DNA of 62,213 nucleotides from assembly GCA_902763085.1 (NCBI GenBank), contig CACWQW010000005.1, forward strand, positions 1 to 62,213, read 5' to 3'. This document shows positions 44,984 to 53,606 of the stretch, piece by piece (the first letter of the stretch is position 1; each line of letters starts with the position of its first letter). The notes below the pieces were generated by a model. It worked only from the letters and a program-made list of their open reading frames with translations, had not been told where the DNA came from and searched no databases. The position numbers and the translations under genes were made by a program. This DNA comes from Dongibacter bovis (GTDB taxonomy: Bacteria > Bacillota > Negativicutes > Selenomonadales > Selenomonadaceae).

Positions 44984-47184
44984 TTTGTCTCCTTTGCCTC
45001 GTGGGTCGTCAGCCGTGCCTGCTCGGGTGCGGGGGCGGGTGCGGCCTGCGGACGGAGTCCCTGCTCCTGCTGCTCGTAGAGGTGCCAGTAGGCGCCGCGG
45101 CGCGCCATGAGCTCGTCATGCGTGCCGCTCTCTACGATCTCGCCCCGGTCGACGACGATGATGCGGTCGGCACGGCGCACGGTACTGAGCCGGTGCGCGA
45201 TGATGAGCATGGTGCGGTCGCCGCCGATGGCGTCCATGTTCTGCATGATGGCGCGCTCGCTCTCGTAGTCAAGCGCGCTCGTCGCCTCGTCGAAGATGAG
45301 GATCGGCGGGTTCGTGAGGAGGGCGCGCGCGATGGCGATGCGCTGGCGCTGGCCGCCTGAGAGCGCCGCGCCGCGCTCGCCGACGCGCGTGTCGTAGCCC
45401 TCGCGGAGCTCGAGGATGAAGTCGTGGGCGCCCGCGAGGCGCGCCGCCTCGATGACTTGCTCCATGGGGGCGTCGGGGCGGGCGACGGCGATGTTGTCGC
45501 GCACGCTCGCGTCGAAGAGGTAGCTCTCCTGCATGACGACGCCGATCTGGCTGCGCAGCCAGGTGAGGTTCGCCTCGCGGATGTCGAGGCCATCGATGAG
45601 GACCTGCCCCTGCTCGGGGAGGTAGAGCTGCTGGACGATGTTGGTGAGCGTCGATTTGCCCGAGCCGGAGCGGCCGACGATGCCGATCTTCTCGCCCGGC
45701 TGGATGTCGAGGCTCACGTGCTTCAAGACGAGCGGGAGGTCGAGGCGGTAGCGGAAGCAGACGTCTCTGAGCTCGATATGGCCTGCGAGGCGATTGCCGC
45801 GCTTCCCTAGCCCTGTCATGACGGGCTCCATGCGGGTGTTCAATATGTCGCCGATGCGCTCGAGCGCGAGGCCCGTCTGCTGGACACTCGGCCACATGGT
45901 GAGGAGCTTCGTCATCGGGCCCATGGCCTGCCCCGCGATCATCTGGAACGCGATGAGCTGCCCGAGGGTGAAGTAGCCGTCCATGACGAGGTGCCCGCCG
46001 TACCAGAGGATGAGCAGCGAGGTGACGGTCTGCATGACGCCGGAGAAGCCGCCGATGACGAGGCGGAATTTCACGTTCTCGAACGTCGTGCGCACGTAGC
46101 GCGCGAGGAGGTCTTCCCATTTGTGGTCGAACTGCGGCTCGACGGCGAGCGCCTTGACCGTCTCGATGTTCGTGACGGCCTCGACGAGGAAGGCATTGCT
46201 CGCGGCGCCCGTGCGCCAGACGGCCTCGATCTTCCTCTTGATGATGGGGATCGCCCAGATGTTCTGCACGAGGTAGAGCGGCACGACGATGAGCGCGATG
46301 AGCGTGAGCGGCACGCTGTACCAGAGCATGAAGGCGATGAAGACGACGGAGAAGAGCACGTCGAGGATCGTCATGAGCGCCTGGCCCGTGAGGAACTCGC
46401 GGATGCTGTTAAGCGCGCTGACGCGCATGAGCGTGTCGCCGACACGGCGCGACTCGTAGTACGGCAGCGGCAGGCTGATGAGGTGGTGGAAGAGCCGCGT
46501 GCCGAGGATGGCGTCGAGCTTGATCGTCGTGTGGTTGAGGAGGTACGTCCGAAGGCCTGAGAGGAACGCCTGCAGGAAGAAGAAGATGACCATGCTGACG
46601 CCGATGACGGTGAGCGTCGACCAGCCCTCGTTGCCGATGACCTTGTCGATGATGACCTGCGTGATGAGCGGCATGCCGATGCCCATGAGCTGCAGGAAGA
46701 AGGCGGCGAGCAGGACCTCGCCGAGGTAGCGCCTATAGTGGCTGATGACGCGCCAGAACCAGTCGAGGTTGTATTTCTTGCGGAAGTACGACCAGGTGTA
46801 GCGCGCGGAAAAAGTGAGGACCTCGCCGGTCCAGGCGTCCGCGAACTGCTTCTGCGCGAGCGCGACGGGGCGTCCCTCGCGCGGATCGATGAGGTAGACG
46901 GCTTCGTCGTTGTTCATCGCGATGACGACGTAGGTGCCGCTCTTCATCCTGGCGATGGCGGGGACGGGCGCCTCGCGGAGCTCCTCGCTCGTCGCGTGGA
47001 GCACCTCGCTCCTGAGGTGGTAGTGGCGCGCGAGCTTCCGGAGGTCGTCCCACTGGAGGGCGGCGTCGCTGGTGGTATGTTCCTTGACGAATTCCGGCTC
47101 TTTGATCTTCGCGCCGTAGTGCGTGAGGACTTTGGCGAGGCAAACGATGCCGGTCGGTATGATCTTTTCTTTGCGGTCAGTCAT
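44980..47184 (-). CDS. Type I secretion ABC exporter with peptidase-like N-domain (copy 2)
   Basis: A 734-residue half-transporter from the ATG at 47184 with AGGAG ten bases upstream. The N-domain reads PTGIVCLAKVLTHYG, again lacking the C39 catalytic cysteine. The membrane part carries the usual QVIIDKVIGNEG segment. The nucleotide-binding domain has GRSGSGKST, LSGGQRQR and ILIFDEATSALD, so it is catalytically complete. A proline/alanine/glutamine-rich C-terminal tail is specific to this copy. It is the first gene of the operon behind the promoter at 47317-47345. Having two full exporters in one operon is uncommon. Confidence 0.92.
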   Translation of the reverse strand: MTDRKEKIIPTGIVCLAKVLTHYGAKIKEPEFVKEHTTSDAALQWDDLRKLARHYHLRSEVLHATSEELREAPVPAIARMKSGTYVVIAMNNDEAVYLIDPREGRPVALAQKQFADAWTGEVLTFSARYTWSYFRKKYNLDWFWRVISHYRRYLGEVLLAAFFLQLMGIGMPLITQVIIDKVIGNEGWSTLTVIGVSMVIFFFLQAFLSGLRTYLLNHTTIKLDAILGTRLFHHLISLPLPYYESRRVGDTLMRVSALNSIREFLTGQALMTILDVLFSVVFIAFMLWYSVPLTLIALIVVPLYLVQNIWAIPIIKRKIEAVWRTGAASNAFLVEAVTNIETVKALAVEPQFDHKWEDLLARYVRTTFENVKFRLVIGGFSGVMQTVTSLLILWYGGHLVMDGYFTLGQLIAFQMIAGQAMGPMTKLLTMWPSVQQTGLALERIGDILNTRMEPVMTGLGKRGNRLAGHIELRDVCFRYRLDLPLVLKHVSLDIQPGEKIGIVGRSGSGKSTLTNIVQQLYLPEQGQVLIDGLDIREANLTWLRSQIGVVMQESYLFDASVRDNIAVARPDAPMEQVIEAARLAGAHDFILELREGYDTRVGERGAALSGGQRQRIAIARALLTNPPILIFDEATSALDYESERAIMQNMDAIGGDRTMLIIAHRLSTVRRADRIIVVDRGEIVESGTHDELMARRGAYWHLYEQQEQGLRPQAAPAPAPEQARLTTHEAKETK

Positions 47185-47316
47185 GAACGATGTTCTCCTG
47201 TGATGTCGATAGGGCACGAGGCGGCGCGCGGGGCGCGGGTGCCTCGGCAGGTACGAGGGGCGCGGACGGTGCCTGCATTTCTGCGTGTTTATGTGTCCGC
47301 GCACGTAGTCCATATT

Positions 47317-47345
47317 ATTATGGCAGATTCGCCTGGGGATTTCAA
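47317..47345 (-). promoter_or_regulatory. Promoter of the type I secretion operon
   Basis: TTGAAA (47340-47345), 17 bp and CATAAT (47317-47322) on the minus strand, giving a leader of about 125 nt. The spacer 47185-47599 otherwise holds only this and the divergent metN control region. Confidence 0.75.
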
Positions 47346-47522
47346 GAGAAAATGTGGGGTGCGCGCTCGCTTGCCCGAGGGCGCGGACGGAGGCGGCGCG
47401 TCATTTTCTTCCGCGCGGCGGCGGCTTTTCCTTTAATGTTCTTTCCTTTCTATGGTATAATGTGGCTGTCATCGTTTTTTCACGGCGGCCGCACGCGAGG
47501 GGCGAGAATCGTCTCCTGCGGC

Positions 47523-47551
47523 TTGACAGTGGCGGCGCGCTGTGCTATTAT
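47523..47551 (+). promoter_or_regulatory. metNIQ promoter
   Basis: TTGACA (47523-47528), exactly 17 bp and TATTAT (47546-47551), about 50 bp before metN. Confidence 0.85.
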
Positions 47552-47554
47552 GCA

Positions 47555-47577
47555 AAACATATCAACATGATATGTTT
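47555..47577. promoter_or_regulatory. Palindromic operator at the metN transcription start
   Basis: AAACATATC (47555-47563) and GATATGTTT (47569-47577) are perfect inverted copies around a 5-nt centre. The site covers the predicted start of transcription and so suits a repressor. No S-box or T-box fold is seen in the short leader. Confidence 0.65.
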
Positions 47578-47599
47578 GTAAACAAGGAAGTGAGCCATT

Positions 47600-48649
47600 T
47601 TGATCAAGCTCTCTCATATCGTCAAGACGTACGACAGTCCCGCGGGTCCCGTGCACGCGCTCAAGGATATCAGCCTCGAGATCGCGCGCGGTGAGATCTT
47701 CGGCATCATCGGGCTCTCGGGCGCGGGGAAGTCGACGCTGATCCGCTGCATCAACATGCTCGAGCGCCCGACGAGCGGCACGGTCGAGGTCGACGGGCGT
47801 GACCTCACGGCCATGGATGAGCGCGAGCTGCGCGCCGTGCGCAAGGAGATCGGCATGATCTTCCAGCATTTCAACCTGCTGAGCTCGGCGACGGTTTACG
47901 ATAACGTCGCGTTCCCGCTGCGCCTCGCGGGGCGGGAGGAGGCGGCGATCCGCGCGCGCGTGACGGAGCTGCTCGCGCTCGTCGGGCTCGCCGACAAGGC
48001 GCATCAGTATCCCTCGCAGCTCTCGGGCGGTCAGAAGCAGCGCGTCGGCATCGCCCGCGCGCTCGCGAGCGATCCGAAGGTGCTGCTCTGCGACGAGGCG
48101 ACGAGCGCGCTCGATCCGCAGACGACGAAGTCGATCCTGCGCCTCATCGCGGATATCAATAGGAAGCTCGGCCTCACGGTCGTCGTGATCACGCACGAGA
48201 TGCAGGTCATCAAGGACATCTGCGACAAGGTCGCGGTCATCGATCAGGGCGTCATCGCCGAAGCCGGGACAGTGTTCGATATCTTCACGAATCCGCAGCA
48301 GCCGATCACGAAGGAGTTCATCAGCGTGCTGCTATCGAACGACCTCCCCGCTGCGTTCCGCGGCAGCGCCGTGACGCAGGAGAAGACGCCGGGGAGCCTG
48401 CTGCTGCTGCGCCTCACGTTCCTCGGGGAGAGCGCGGACGATCCCGTGCTCGCGGGCATGATCCGCAAGTTCCCCGACGTCGAGACGACGATGCTCTTCG
48501 GCACGCTCGACCAGATCAAGGAGATGCCGTTCGGCCGCATGATCGTCGGGCTCACCGGCGAGGAGGCGCGCGTCCAGGAGGCGCTCGCATACCTCGCAGC
48601 GCAGGATCTCAAGGAGGAGGTGATCGGCTATGCAAAGCGCCATGATTGA
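47600..48649 (+). CDS. metN: Methionine ABC importer ATPase
   Basis: A 349-residue protein starting at TTG 47600 (AAGGAAGTGAG upstream). Walker A is GLSGAGKST, the signature LSGGQKQR, and Walker B VLLCDEATSALD. The last 100 residues form the C2/ACT-like NIL domain that binds methionine and inhibits uptake when the cell is replete. It energises import of D/L-methionine by MetI with the lipoprotein MetQ. The metI start lies inside its last codons. The operon has its own promoter and a palindromic operator. Confidence 0.93.
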   Translation: MIKLSHIVKTYDSPAGPVHALKDISLEIARGEIFGIIGLSGAGKSTLIRCINMLERPTSGTVEVDGRDLTAMDERELRAVRKEIGMIFQHFNLLSSATVYDNVAFPLRLAGREEAAIRARVTELLALVGLADKAHQYPSQLSGGQKQRVGIARALASDPKVLLCDEATSALDPQTTKSILRLIADINRKLGLTVVVITHEMQVIKDICDKVAVIDQGVIAEAGTVFDIFTNPQQPITKEFISVLLSNDLPAAFRGSAVTQEKTPGSLLLLRLTFLGESADDPVLAGMIRKFPDVETTMLFGTLDQIKEMPFGRMIVGLTGEEARVQEALAYLAAQDLKEEVIGYAKRHD

Positions 48650-49283
48650 CCTCATCGCCAAGGCACTCGGCGAGACCGTCTATATGGTCGCCGTCTCCAT
48701 GGTCGTCGCAACGGCGCTCGGCGTGCCGCTCGGCGTGCTGCTCTCTACGACGGGCAAAGGCGGCATCCTCGAGGCGCGCGCGCTCAACAAGGCGATTGGC
48801 GCCGTCGTCAATGCGATCCGCTCCATCCCGTTCATCATCCTCATGGTCGCGATCATCCCGCTCACACGCCTCATCGTCGGCACGGCGATCGGCACGACGG
48901 CGGCGATGGTGCCGCTCATCATCGCCGCGGTGCCGTTCATCGGCAGGCAGGTGGAGACGAGCCTCCAGGAGGTCCCCTACGGCCTCGTCGAGGCGGCGCT
49001 CTCGATGGGCGCGACGCCGCTGCAGATCATCCGCCGCGTGCTGCTGCCGGAGGCGATGCCGAGCATCGTCGCGCAGCTCACGACGGTCGTCATCAGCCTC
49101 GTCGGCGAGTCGGCGATGGCGGGCGCCATCGGCGGCGGCGGCCTCGGCGACCTCGCGATCCGCTACGGCTACCAGCGGTTCCGCCCCGATGTCATGATCG
49201 CGACGGTCGTCATCCTCATCATCCTCGTCCAGCTCGTCCAATTCGCCGGCAACCTGCTCGCGAAACGGCTGAATAAGAAATAA
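48630..49283 (+). CDS. metI: Methionine ABC importer permease
   Basis: A 217-residue integral membrane protein, the usual length, with five predicted helices. The EAA loop reads EVPYGLVEAALSMGATPLQI, and the early text SMVVATALGVPLGVLLS is typical of MetI. The ATG at 48630 has GGAGG nine bases upstream and overlaps metN by 20 bases, which implies coupled translation. It appears intact, so only the substrate-binding lipoprotein of the system is damaged. Confidence 0.93.
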   Translation: MQSAMIDLIAKALGETVYMVAVSMVVATALGVPLGVLLSTTGKGGILEARALNKAIGAVVNAIRSIPFIILMVAIIPLTRLIVGTAIGTTAAMVPLIIAAVPFIGRQVETSLQEVPYGLVEAALSMGATPLQIIRRVLLPEAMPSIVAQLTTVVISLVGESAMAGAIGGGGLGDLAIRYGYQRFRPDVMIATVVILIILVQLVQFAGNLLAKRLNKK

Positions 49284-49316
49284 AGGTCCCATCATCTAAC
49301 ACAAGGAGGCATTCTC

Positions 49317-50095
49317 ATGAAAAAAGCATTTGCTCTCATCGCAGCGCTCGCGTTCTCTGCCCTCGCCCTCGCAGGCTGCGGCAGCCAGCAGGGCGCGTCC
49401 TCTGGCTCCGGCTCGGGCGCCGCAAGCTCGGGCGCGAAGACGATCAAGGTCGGCGCGACGGCCGTGCCGCACGCCGAGATCCTCGAGGCGGCGAAGCCGC
49501 TCCTCGAGAAGGAAGGCATCACGCTCGAGATCGTCGAATTCAACGACTACGTGCAGCCGAACCTCGCGCTCAATGACAAGGAGCTCGACGCAAACTTCTT
49601 CCAGCATGAGCCGTACCTCAAGAACTTCATGGACGAACACAAGGAAGTCAAGCTCGTAAACGCCGCGGGCATCCACATCGAACCGATGGGCGTCTACTCC
49701 AATAAGATCAAGAAGCTCGATGAGCTCAAGGACGGCGCAACGATCGCCATCCCGAACGACCCGACGAACGGCGGCCGTTCCCTCCTGCTCCTCGAGAAAG
49801 CCGGCATCATCAAGCTGAAGGACGGCGTCGGTGAGAAGGCGACGGTCAATGATATCGCCGAAAACGCGAAGCACATCAAGTTCCAGGAGGTCGAGGCCGC
49901 CCAGGTGCCGCGCACGCTCGACGATGTCGACGCCGCCGTCATCAACTCCAACTTCGCCATGCAGGTGAACCTCGACCCGACGAAGGACGCGATGACCGCC
50001 CGGAGATCCAGGCGCTCATCAAGGTGCTCCACAGCGACGAAATCAAGCAGTTCATCACAGAAAAATACAAAGGCGCCGTCGTCCCGGCTTTCTGA
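49317..50095 (+). pseudogene. metQ: Methionine-binding lipoprotein, internal deletion and frameshift
   Basis: The start ATG at 49317 follows AAGGAGG. A lipoprotein signal peptide ends with the lipobox LALAGC. The mature part matches MetQ (IKVGATAVPHAEIL, FFQHEPYL, NDPTNGGRSLLLLE) up to NLDPTKDAM near 49995. There the frame jumps: RPEIQALIKVLHSDEIKQF and ending VVPAF reappear in another frame and stop at 50095. The missing piece is the strand that reads SPYVNI in other MetQ proteins, about 20 residues. The junction sits on GCGAT, which is compatible with slippage or recombination between short repeats. An assembly error would look the same. Confidence 0.85.
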
Positions 50096-50128
50096 GCCGG
50101 AAAAGCAAAAGGCACAGACAGCCACCGT

Positions 50129-50177
50129 GCGAAAGAAAAGGCTTCGTCCCATCGAGGAGCGGAGCCTTTTCTTTCGC
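50129..50177 (+). terminator. Terminator after the methionine operon
   Basis: A 15-bp perfect stem (50129-50143 with 50163-50177) whose 3' arm contains TTTTCTTT, 33 bp after the metQ stop. Confidence 0.75.
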
Positions 50178-50266
50178 GCCTATATCGCAAGCCATGCAAA
50201 GCACTGCCACTGTAAAGCTTTTCTCTATGAAGCCGCTCCATGCCGCAGCCTCTTCACTCTGCACTC

Positions 50267-50295
50267 TTCAAAAAGCCAGAAACTGCTGATATAAT
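50267..50295 (+). promoter_or_regulatory. Promoter of the Rpn-like gene
   Basis: TTCAAA (50267-50272), 17 bp and TATAAT (50290-50295), 26 bp before the ATG. Confidence 0.6.
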
Positions 50296-50320
50296 AGAAA
50301 CAGCAGAGGAGGGAAGCGAT

Positions 50321-51208
50321 ATGCCAGTATGGAGAGACTACAACCCCACAAATGATCTCGTATTCAAATTCGTCTTCGGCCGGCCGGAGCGCAAGAATGT
50401 GACGCTCGCGTTCATCAATGACGTGCTTGGCCGTGAAGGCGACGCGGCGTTCGTCGATCTGGAGTATCGGAACGTGGAGTTTGCGCCGCTGCGGGAGTCG
50501 GAGAAACTCGGTCGCCTCGATGTGTTCGGCATTCTCAATGACGGCACGCGCGTCGACGCGCACATGTACCTGCACTTCGACGCGCTCAGAGCGGGCGAAG
50601 GCTACGGCCAGCTCAAGCCGGCCATTTCCATCAGCATCCTGCGCTACAACTTCCTGCCGCAGGAGAATCCGCACGCGAAATACGTCATCATGAATCCGGA
50701 GACGCACCATCAGCTCACGGACGACCTCGAGCTGCATTTCCTCGAGATCCCGAAATACCAGTCGAAGGAAATCAAAAAGATGTCGCGCGTCGAACGCTGG
50801 CTGGCATATTTCGCGAACCAGCTCGACAAGGAGGGAAAGGAGGAACTCGCGATGAGCTCACCGGCGATCAAGGAGGCGATGACGGCCTCGGAGTGCTATG
50901 TGATGAATGACAAGTCCGCCATCCTCGACTATAACAACGACGTCCTCGGCAATCGCCGCCTCGGAAGAGAAGAAGGGCGTGCGGAAGGACGCGAGGAAGG
51001 ACGCGAGGAAGGACGCGAGGAAGGGCGCGCGGAGGGGCGTGCGGAAGGACGCGCAGAAGGACGCGCAGAAGGACGTACCGAGGGGCTCGATGCGTTTGCG
51101 GCCTTGAGCCGCAGCCTGCTTGCGAAGAAGCGGTACGACGATCTTGCGCGCGCTTCCTCAGACGCGGCCTATCGGCAGAAACTCCTCACGGAACTGGGCA
51201 TTGAATGA
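50321..51208 (+). CDS. Rpn/PD-(D/E)xK-type transposase-like nuclease, catalytic segment missing
   Basis: A 295-residue protein from the ATG at 50321 with GGAGGG upstream. It opens NPTNDLVFKFVFG, then has the RLDVFGILNDGTRVD block with the first catalytic aspartate and, later, LTDDLELHFLEIPKY and VERWLAYF, as in Rpn-family proteins. The expected segment directly after RVD, about 20 residues containing the ExQ catalytic pair and the YW helix, is absent; the text passes straight to AHMYLHF (near 50553-50563, in frame). Without it the nuclease should be dead. The C-terminus is a run of EGRE/EGRA tetrapeptides and a last helix. A strong terminator follows. Confidence 0.75.
   Translation: MPVWRDYNPTNDLVFKFVFGRPERKNVTLAFINDVLGREGDAAFVDLEYRNVEFAPLRESEKLGRLDVFGILNDGTRVDAHMYLHFDALRAGEGYGQLKPAISISILRYNFLPQENPHAKYVIMNPETHHQLTDDLELHFLEIPKYQSKEIKKMSRVERWLAYFANQLDKEGKEELAMSSPAIKEAMTASECYVMNDKSAILDYNNDVLGNRRLGREEGRAEGREEGREEGREEGRAEGRAEGRAEGRAEGRTEGLDAFAALSRSLLAKKRYDDLARASSDAAYRQKLLTELGIE
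50965..51087 (+). repeat. 12-bp tandem repeats encoding EGRE/EGRA tetrapeptides
   Basis: About ten copies of a degenerate GAAGGACGCGAG-type unit run in frame through the Rpn-like gene. Copy number changes by multiples of twelve keep the frame and alter the length of a charged helix. Confidence 0.85.
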
Positions 51209-51218
51209 AGCGAACACA

Positions 51219-51269
51219 ACGGGGCTGTTGCATCAGTGAAAATTCACTCTTGCAACAGCCCCGTTTTTG
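51219..51269 (+). terminator. Terminator of the Rpn-like gene
   Basis: ACGGGGCTGTTGCA (51219-51232) and TGCAACAGCCCCGT (51251-51264) are perfect complements with an inner AGTGAA/TTCACT stem, followed by TTTTT. Confidence 0.95.
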
Positions 51270-51296
51270 ATGAAATGCGGAGGAAGGAACCGCTGA

Positions 51297-51986
51297 TCAA
51301 ATGAGGCATTCCGGATTTGCGCGGATGCGCTGTATCTCTCCAGGAAAAACCGGAAGCGCAGCGGCAAAACGCCCCAGCGCGTTCTCGCTGCGGATTGCAG
51401 GGCGGTGAGAGACAACGCCCCGTGCGTCATGGTAGGAGCGCAGGAGGATCTTGACGATCTTGCCCTCGCGCACGTAGAAGCTCAGTTCGTGGCCGATCTC
51501 GCTGCCGTAGCCATAGTAAAAATACGCCGTCGTGTAGCCGTTCTCTTTTGAGGCGGTCTCGAGCTTCGTCGGCATGCCGTAGAGTTTCGTGATGATGTCG
51601 TCGCTCATGCCGACCTCAATGCCGGCGGGCGTCGCGATGCCGTTCGGCGCGATGGTCGAGACCTCGCTGACGCCGTAGTCCTGAGAGGTGTAGCCGCCCT
51701 GGTGGAAGCGCACGCCGAACGTGTCGCCGTAGGTGTAGATGAGCCAGGCGTCGTGGCCGCTGATGTTCGTCGCGGTCTTCCAGAGCGAGACGACGCGCGT
51801 CGTCGAGTCGTGGATGTGGATGCGGCCGAGCGCGACCTGCGTGGGCGCGAGCGTCCCGACGATGCAGGGCGCCGACGCCGTCTGCGGCGTCACCCAGGGC
51901 ACGATGTCCGGCGTCTGCGCCGAGGCGCACGGCAGGGCGAGCGCTGTCATCGCGAGCGCGGCGGCGAGGATTTTCTTCAGATGCAT
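51297..51986 (-). CDS. Secreted hypothetical protein
   Basis: A 229-residue protein from the ATG at 51986, with GGGAG eight bases upstream. A classical signal peptide (HLKKILAAALAMTALALPCASA) is followed by a beta-rich domain of about 200 residues with aromatic runs such as TTAYFYYGYGSEIG. IEVGMSDDIITKLYGMP resembles the SmpA/OmlA-like motif where a mature protein's conserved GMS turn is found, but I do not assign the family. It has no obvious partner; the neighbours are a nuclease-like gene on the other strand and the ubiX operon on the same strand. Location is the periplasm or cell surface. Confidence 0.65.
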   Translation of the reverse strand: MHLKKILAAALAMTALALPCASAQTPDIVPWVTPQTASAPCIVGTLAPTQVALGRIHIHDSTTRVVSLWKTATNISGHDAWLIYTYGDTFGVRFHQGGYTSQDYGVSEVSTIAPNGIATPAGIEVGMSDDIITKLYGMPTKLETASKENGYTTAYFYYGYGSEIGHELSFYVREGKIVKILLRSYHDARGVVSHRPAIRSENALGRFAAALPVFPGEIQRIRANPECLI

Positions 51987-52195
51987 AGTTCCCACTCCCA
52001 TAGTTTATAGTTCCGATGGTCGGTCAAGCGGCGCCGGTCCGTCAGCGCGAATCCCCAGGCGCCGTGTTCACTCTATTTATTCCCTTTCCACCATCGTTTT
52101 TCCTGCTGTTTGCAAAAGTTTTGCCATTTGAAAAAGCGCTCGCCGAAACGAACGCCTGATATCGTTCCTCCGTGAGCGCTGGAGCGTCTTTGTCT

Positions 52196-52819
52196 TTATC
52201 CCTGCCAGACCGTGAGGCGGTCGTATTCGATGCCGAAGAAGCGCAGCGCCTTGCCGATGATCTGGTCCATCTGCTGCGCGAGCGTCGTGACGCCGCCGTA
52301 GAAGGTGAGCATCGGCGGCACGATGGTCATGCCGAGGGACGAGGCCTCGGCGAGGTTGCGCAGGTGGACGCGCGAGAGGGGCGTCTCGCGTGGCACGAGG
52401 ACGAGGGGGCGGCCCTCCTTGAGGCAGACGTCGCCCGCGCGCAGGAGGAGGTTGTCGCTGTAGCCCGTGACGAGGCCCGCGAGCGTCTTCATGCTGCAGG
52501 GGACGACGATCATGCCGTCTGCGGGATAGGAGCCGCTCGCGATGGGTGCCGCGAGGTCGTGGCTGTCGTAGCAGACGTCGGCGAGCGCCTCGACGTCCGC
52601 GCGCGACAGCTCCGTCTCGCGGCGGAAGTTCTCCCAGGCGCCGTCCGTCGCGACGAGGTGCGTCTCGACCTCTGGCCGCGCGGCGAGTGCCTCGAGGAGG
52701 CGGGCGCCGAGGAGGACGCCGCTCGCGCCGCTGATGCCGACGACGAGGCGGCAGGGCGCATGTCCCGCGTCCTGCCGCCCTGACTCCTGCGCCGCCTGCA
52801 GCCTGTCATCCTGCCGCAT
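52196..52819 (-). CDS. ubiX: Flavin prenyltransferase
   Basis: A 207-residue protein. UbiX/Pad1 adds a dimethylallyl group to FMN to make the prenylated flavin needed by UbiD-type decarboxylases. The FMN site reads VVGISGASGVLLGARLLE; further blocks are IVVPCSMKTLAGLVTGYSDN and LVPRETPLSRVHLRNLAEA, all standard. A 24-residue polar extension precedes the usual start; an internal start is possible but no better ribosome site was seen. It overlaps the stop of the HAD gene by one base (TGATG), so translation is coupled. No ubiD partner is in the window. Confidence 0.93.
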   Translation of the reverse strand: MRQDDRLQAAQESGRQDAGHAPCRLVVGISGASGVLLGARLLEALAARPEVETHLVATDGAWENFRRETELSRADVEALADVCYDSHDLAAPIASGSYPADGMIVVPCSMKTLAGLVTGYSDNLLLRAGDVCLKEGRPLVLVPRETPLSRVHLRNLAEASSLGMTIVPPMLTFYGGVTTLAQQMDQIIGKALRFFGIEYDRLTVWQG

Positions 52820-53586
52820 CAGAGGTTCTCCCGCAGCATCGCGCCGACGGTCGGGTAGACGGCGCGCGCCGCGCGCTTCACGGAGTCCGTCGCCGTCTCG
52901 ACCGTGTAGCCGTGGTAGCGCTCGATGGCGGGGAGGTCGTTCTTGTCGTCGCCGATGACGAAGAGGTCGTCCGGCGCGACCTGCCAGCCCGTGGCGGCGA
53001 GCAGGCGCGCGACGCCCTCCGCCTTGTTCGCGCCCTGCAGGTTGAGGTCGAGGTAGTTGCGGTTGATGTTGCCCGTGGTCTCGGGGAACGCGTCGTGCAC
53101 CTCCGCCGCCGTCTGCTCCGCCGCTGCCGTCGTCTGGCAGCGCATGCTGAGCTGCACGACGTCCTTCATCGCCATCGCCGCTTCAAGCGTGACCTCGGGC
53201 ATCTCGCCGATGCCGAGCTCGACGTCCGGGTTCGGCCGCAGGCTGAACGTCTCGCGCTCCGTGATGATGAGGAGCGGGTCTTCGCCGTCCGCGAAGCGCG
53301 GCAGGGAAAGAACGCCCCGGAGGAGCGCCTCGGGATAGGTGAGGCTCGCGAGGATCTCCCCGTTCCTGCCGACGACGACGGCGCCGTTGTTGCAGATGAG
53401 GAAGTCGGGCACGAGCGTCTCGTATTTCACGAGCTCGTAGTGGATGAGCCCGATGCCGCGCCCCGTGTTGATGCCGAATTTATGCCCTGCCGCCTGCCAC
53501 GCCTCTACTGCCTCGATATTTGCCTCCGGCACGCGCGAGCGGATGGGACAGAACGTCCCGTCGAAATCGGTCGCCGCTAGTTTCAT
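52819..53586 (-). CDS. Cof-type HAD phosphatase
   Basis: A 255-residue haloacid-dehalogenase hydrolase of the Cof/YidA type. Motif I is DFDGTFCP near the start (D7 nucleophile, D9 acid/base). Motif II lies in GINTGRG, the lysine of motif III in NKAEGV, and motif IV is GDDKNDLPAI. The cap domain is of the alpha/beta C2B kind. These enzymes dephosphorylate sugar phosphates or pyridoxal phosphate; the specific substrate cannot be told. It lies between the 84-residue gene (20 bp upstream) and ubiX (overlap). Confidence 0.9.
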   Translation of the reverse strand: MKLAATDFDGTFCPIRSRVPEANIEAVEAWQAAGHKFGINTGRGIGLIHYELVKYETLVPDFLICNNGAVVVGRNGEILASLTYPEALLRGVLSLPRFADGEDPLLIITERETFSLRPNPDVELGIGEMPEVTLEAAMAMKDVVQLSMRCQTTAAAEQTAAEVHDAFPETTGNINRNYLDLNLQGANKAEGVARLLAATGWQVAPDDLFVIGDDKNDLPAIERYHGYTVETATDSVKRAARAVYPTVGAMLRENL

Positions 53587-53606
53587 GCTGCACTCCCCTC
53601 CCCTCT

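Noticed and set aside
47185..47599. S-box or T-box riboswitch in front of metN
   Set aside because: The distance between the promoter and metN is only about 50 nt and holds a DNA dyad, too short for either RNA class.
50965..51087. Possible CRISPR-like array
   Set aside because: The 12-bp units are contiguous, without spacers, and lie in frame inside a coding region.
51297..51986. Assignment of the secreted hypothetical to the SmpA/OmlA (BamE) family
   Set aside because: Only a short GM-like turn matches, and the length and remaining sequence do not support it.
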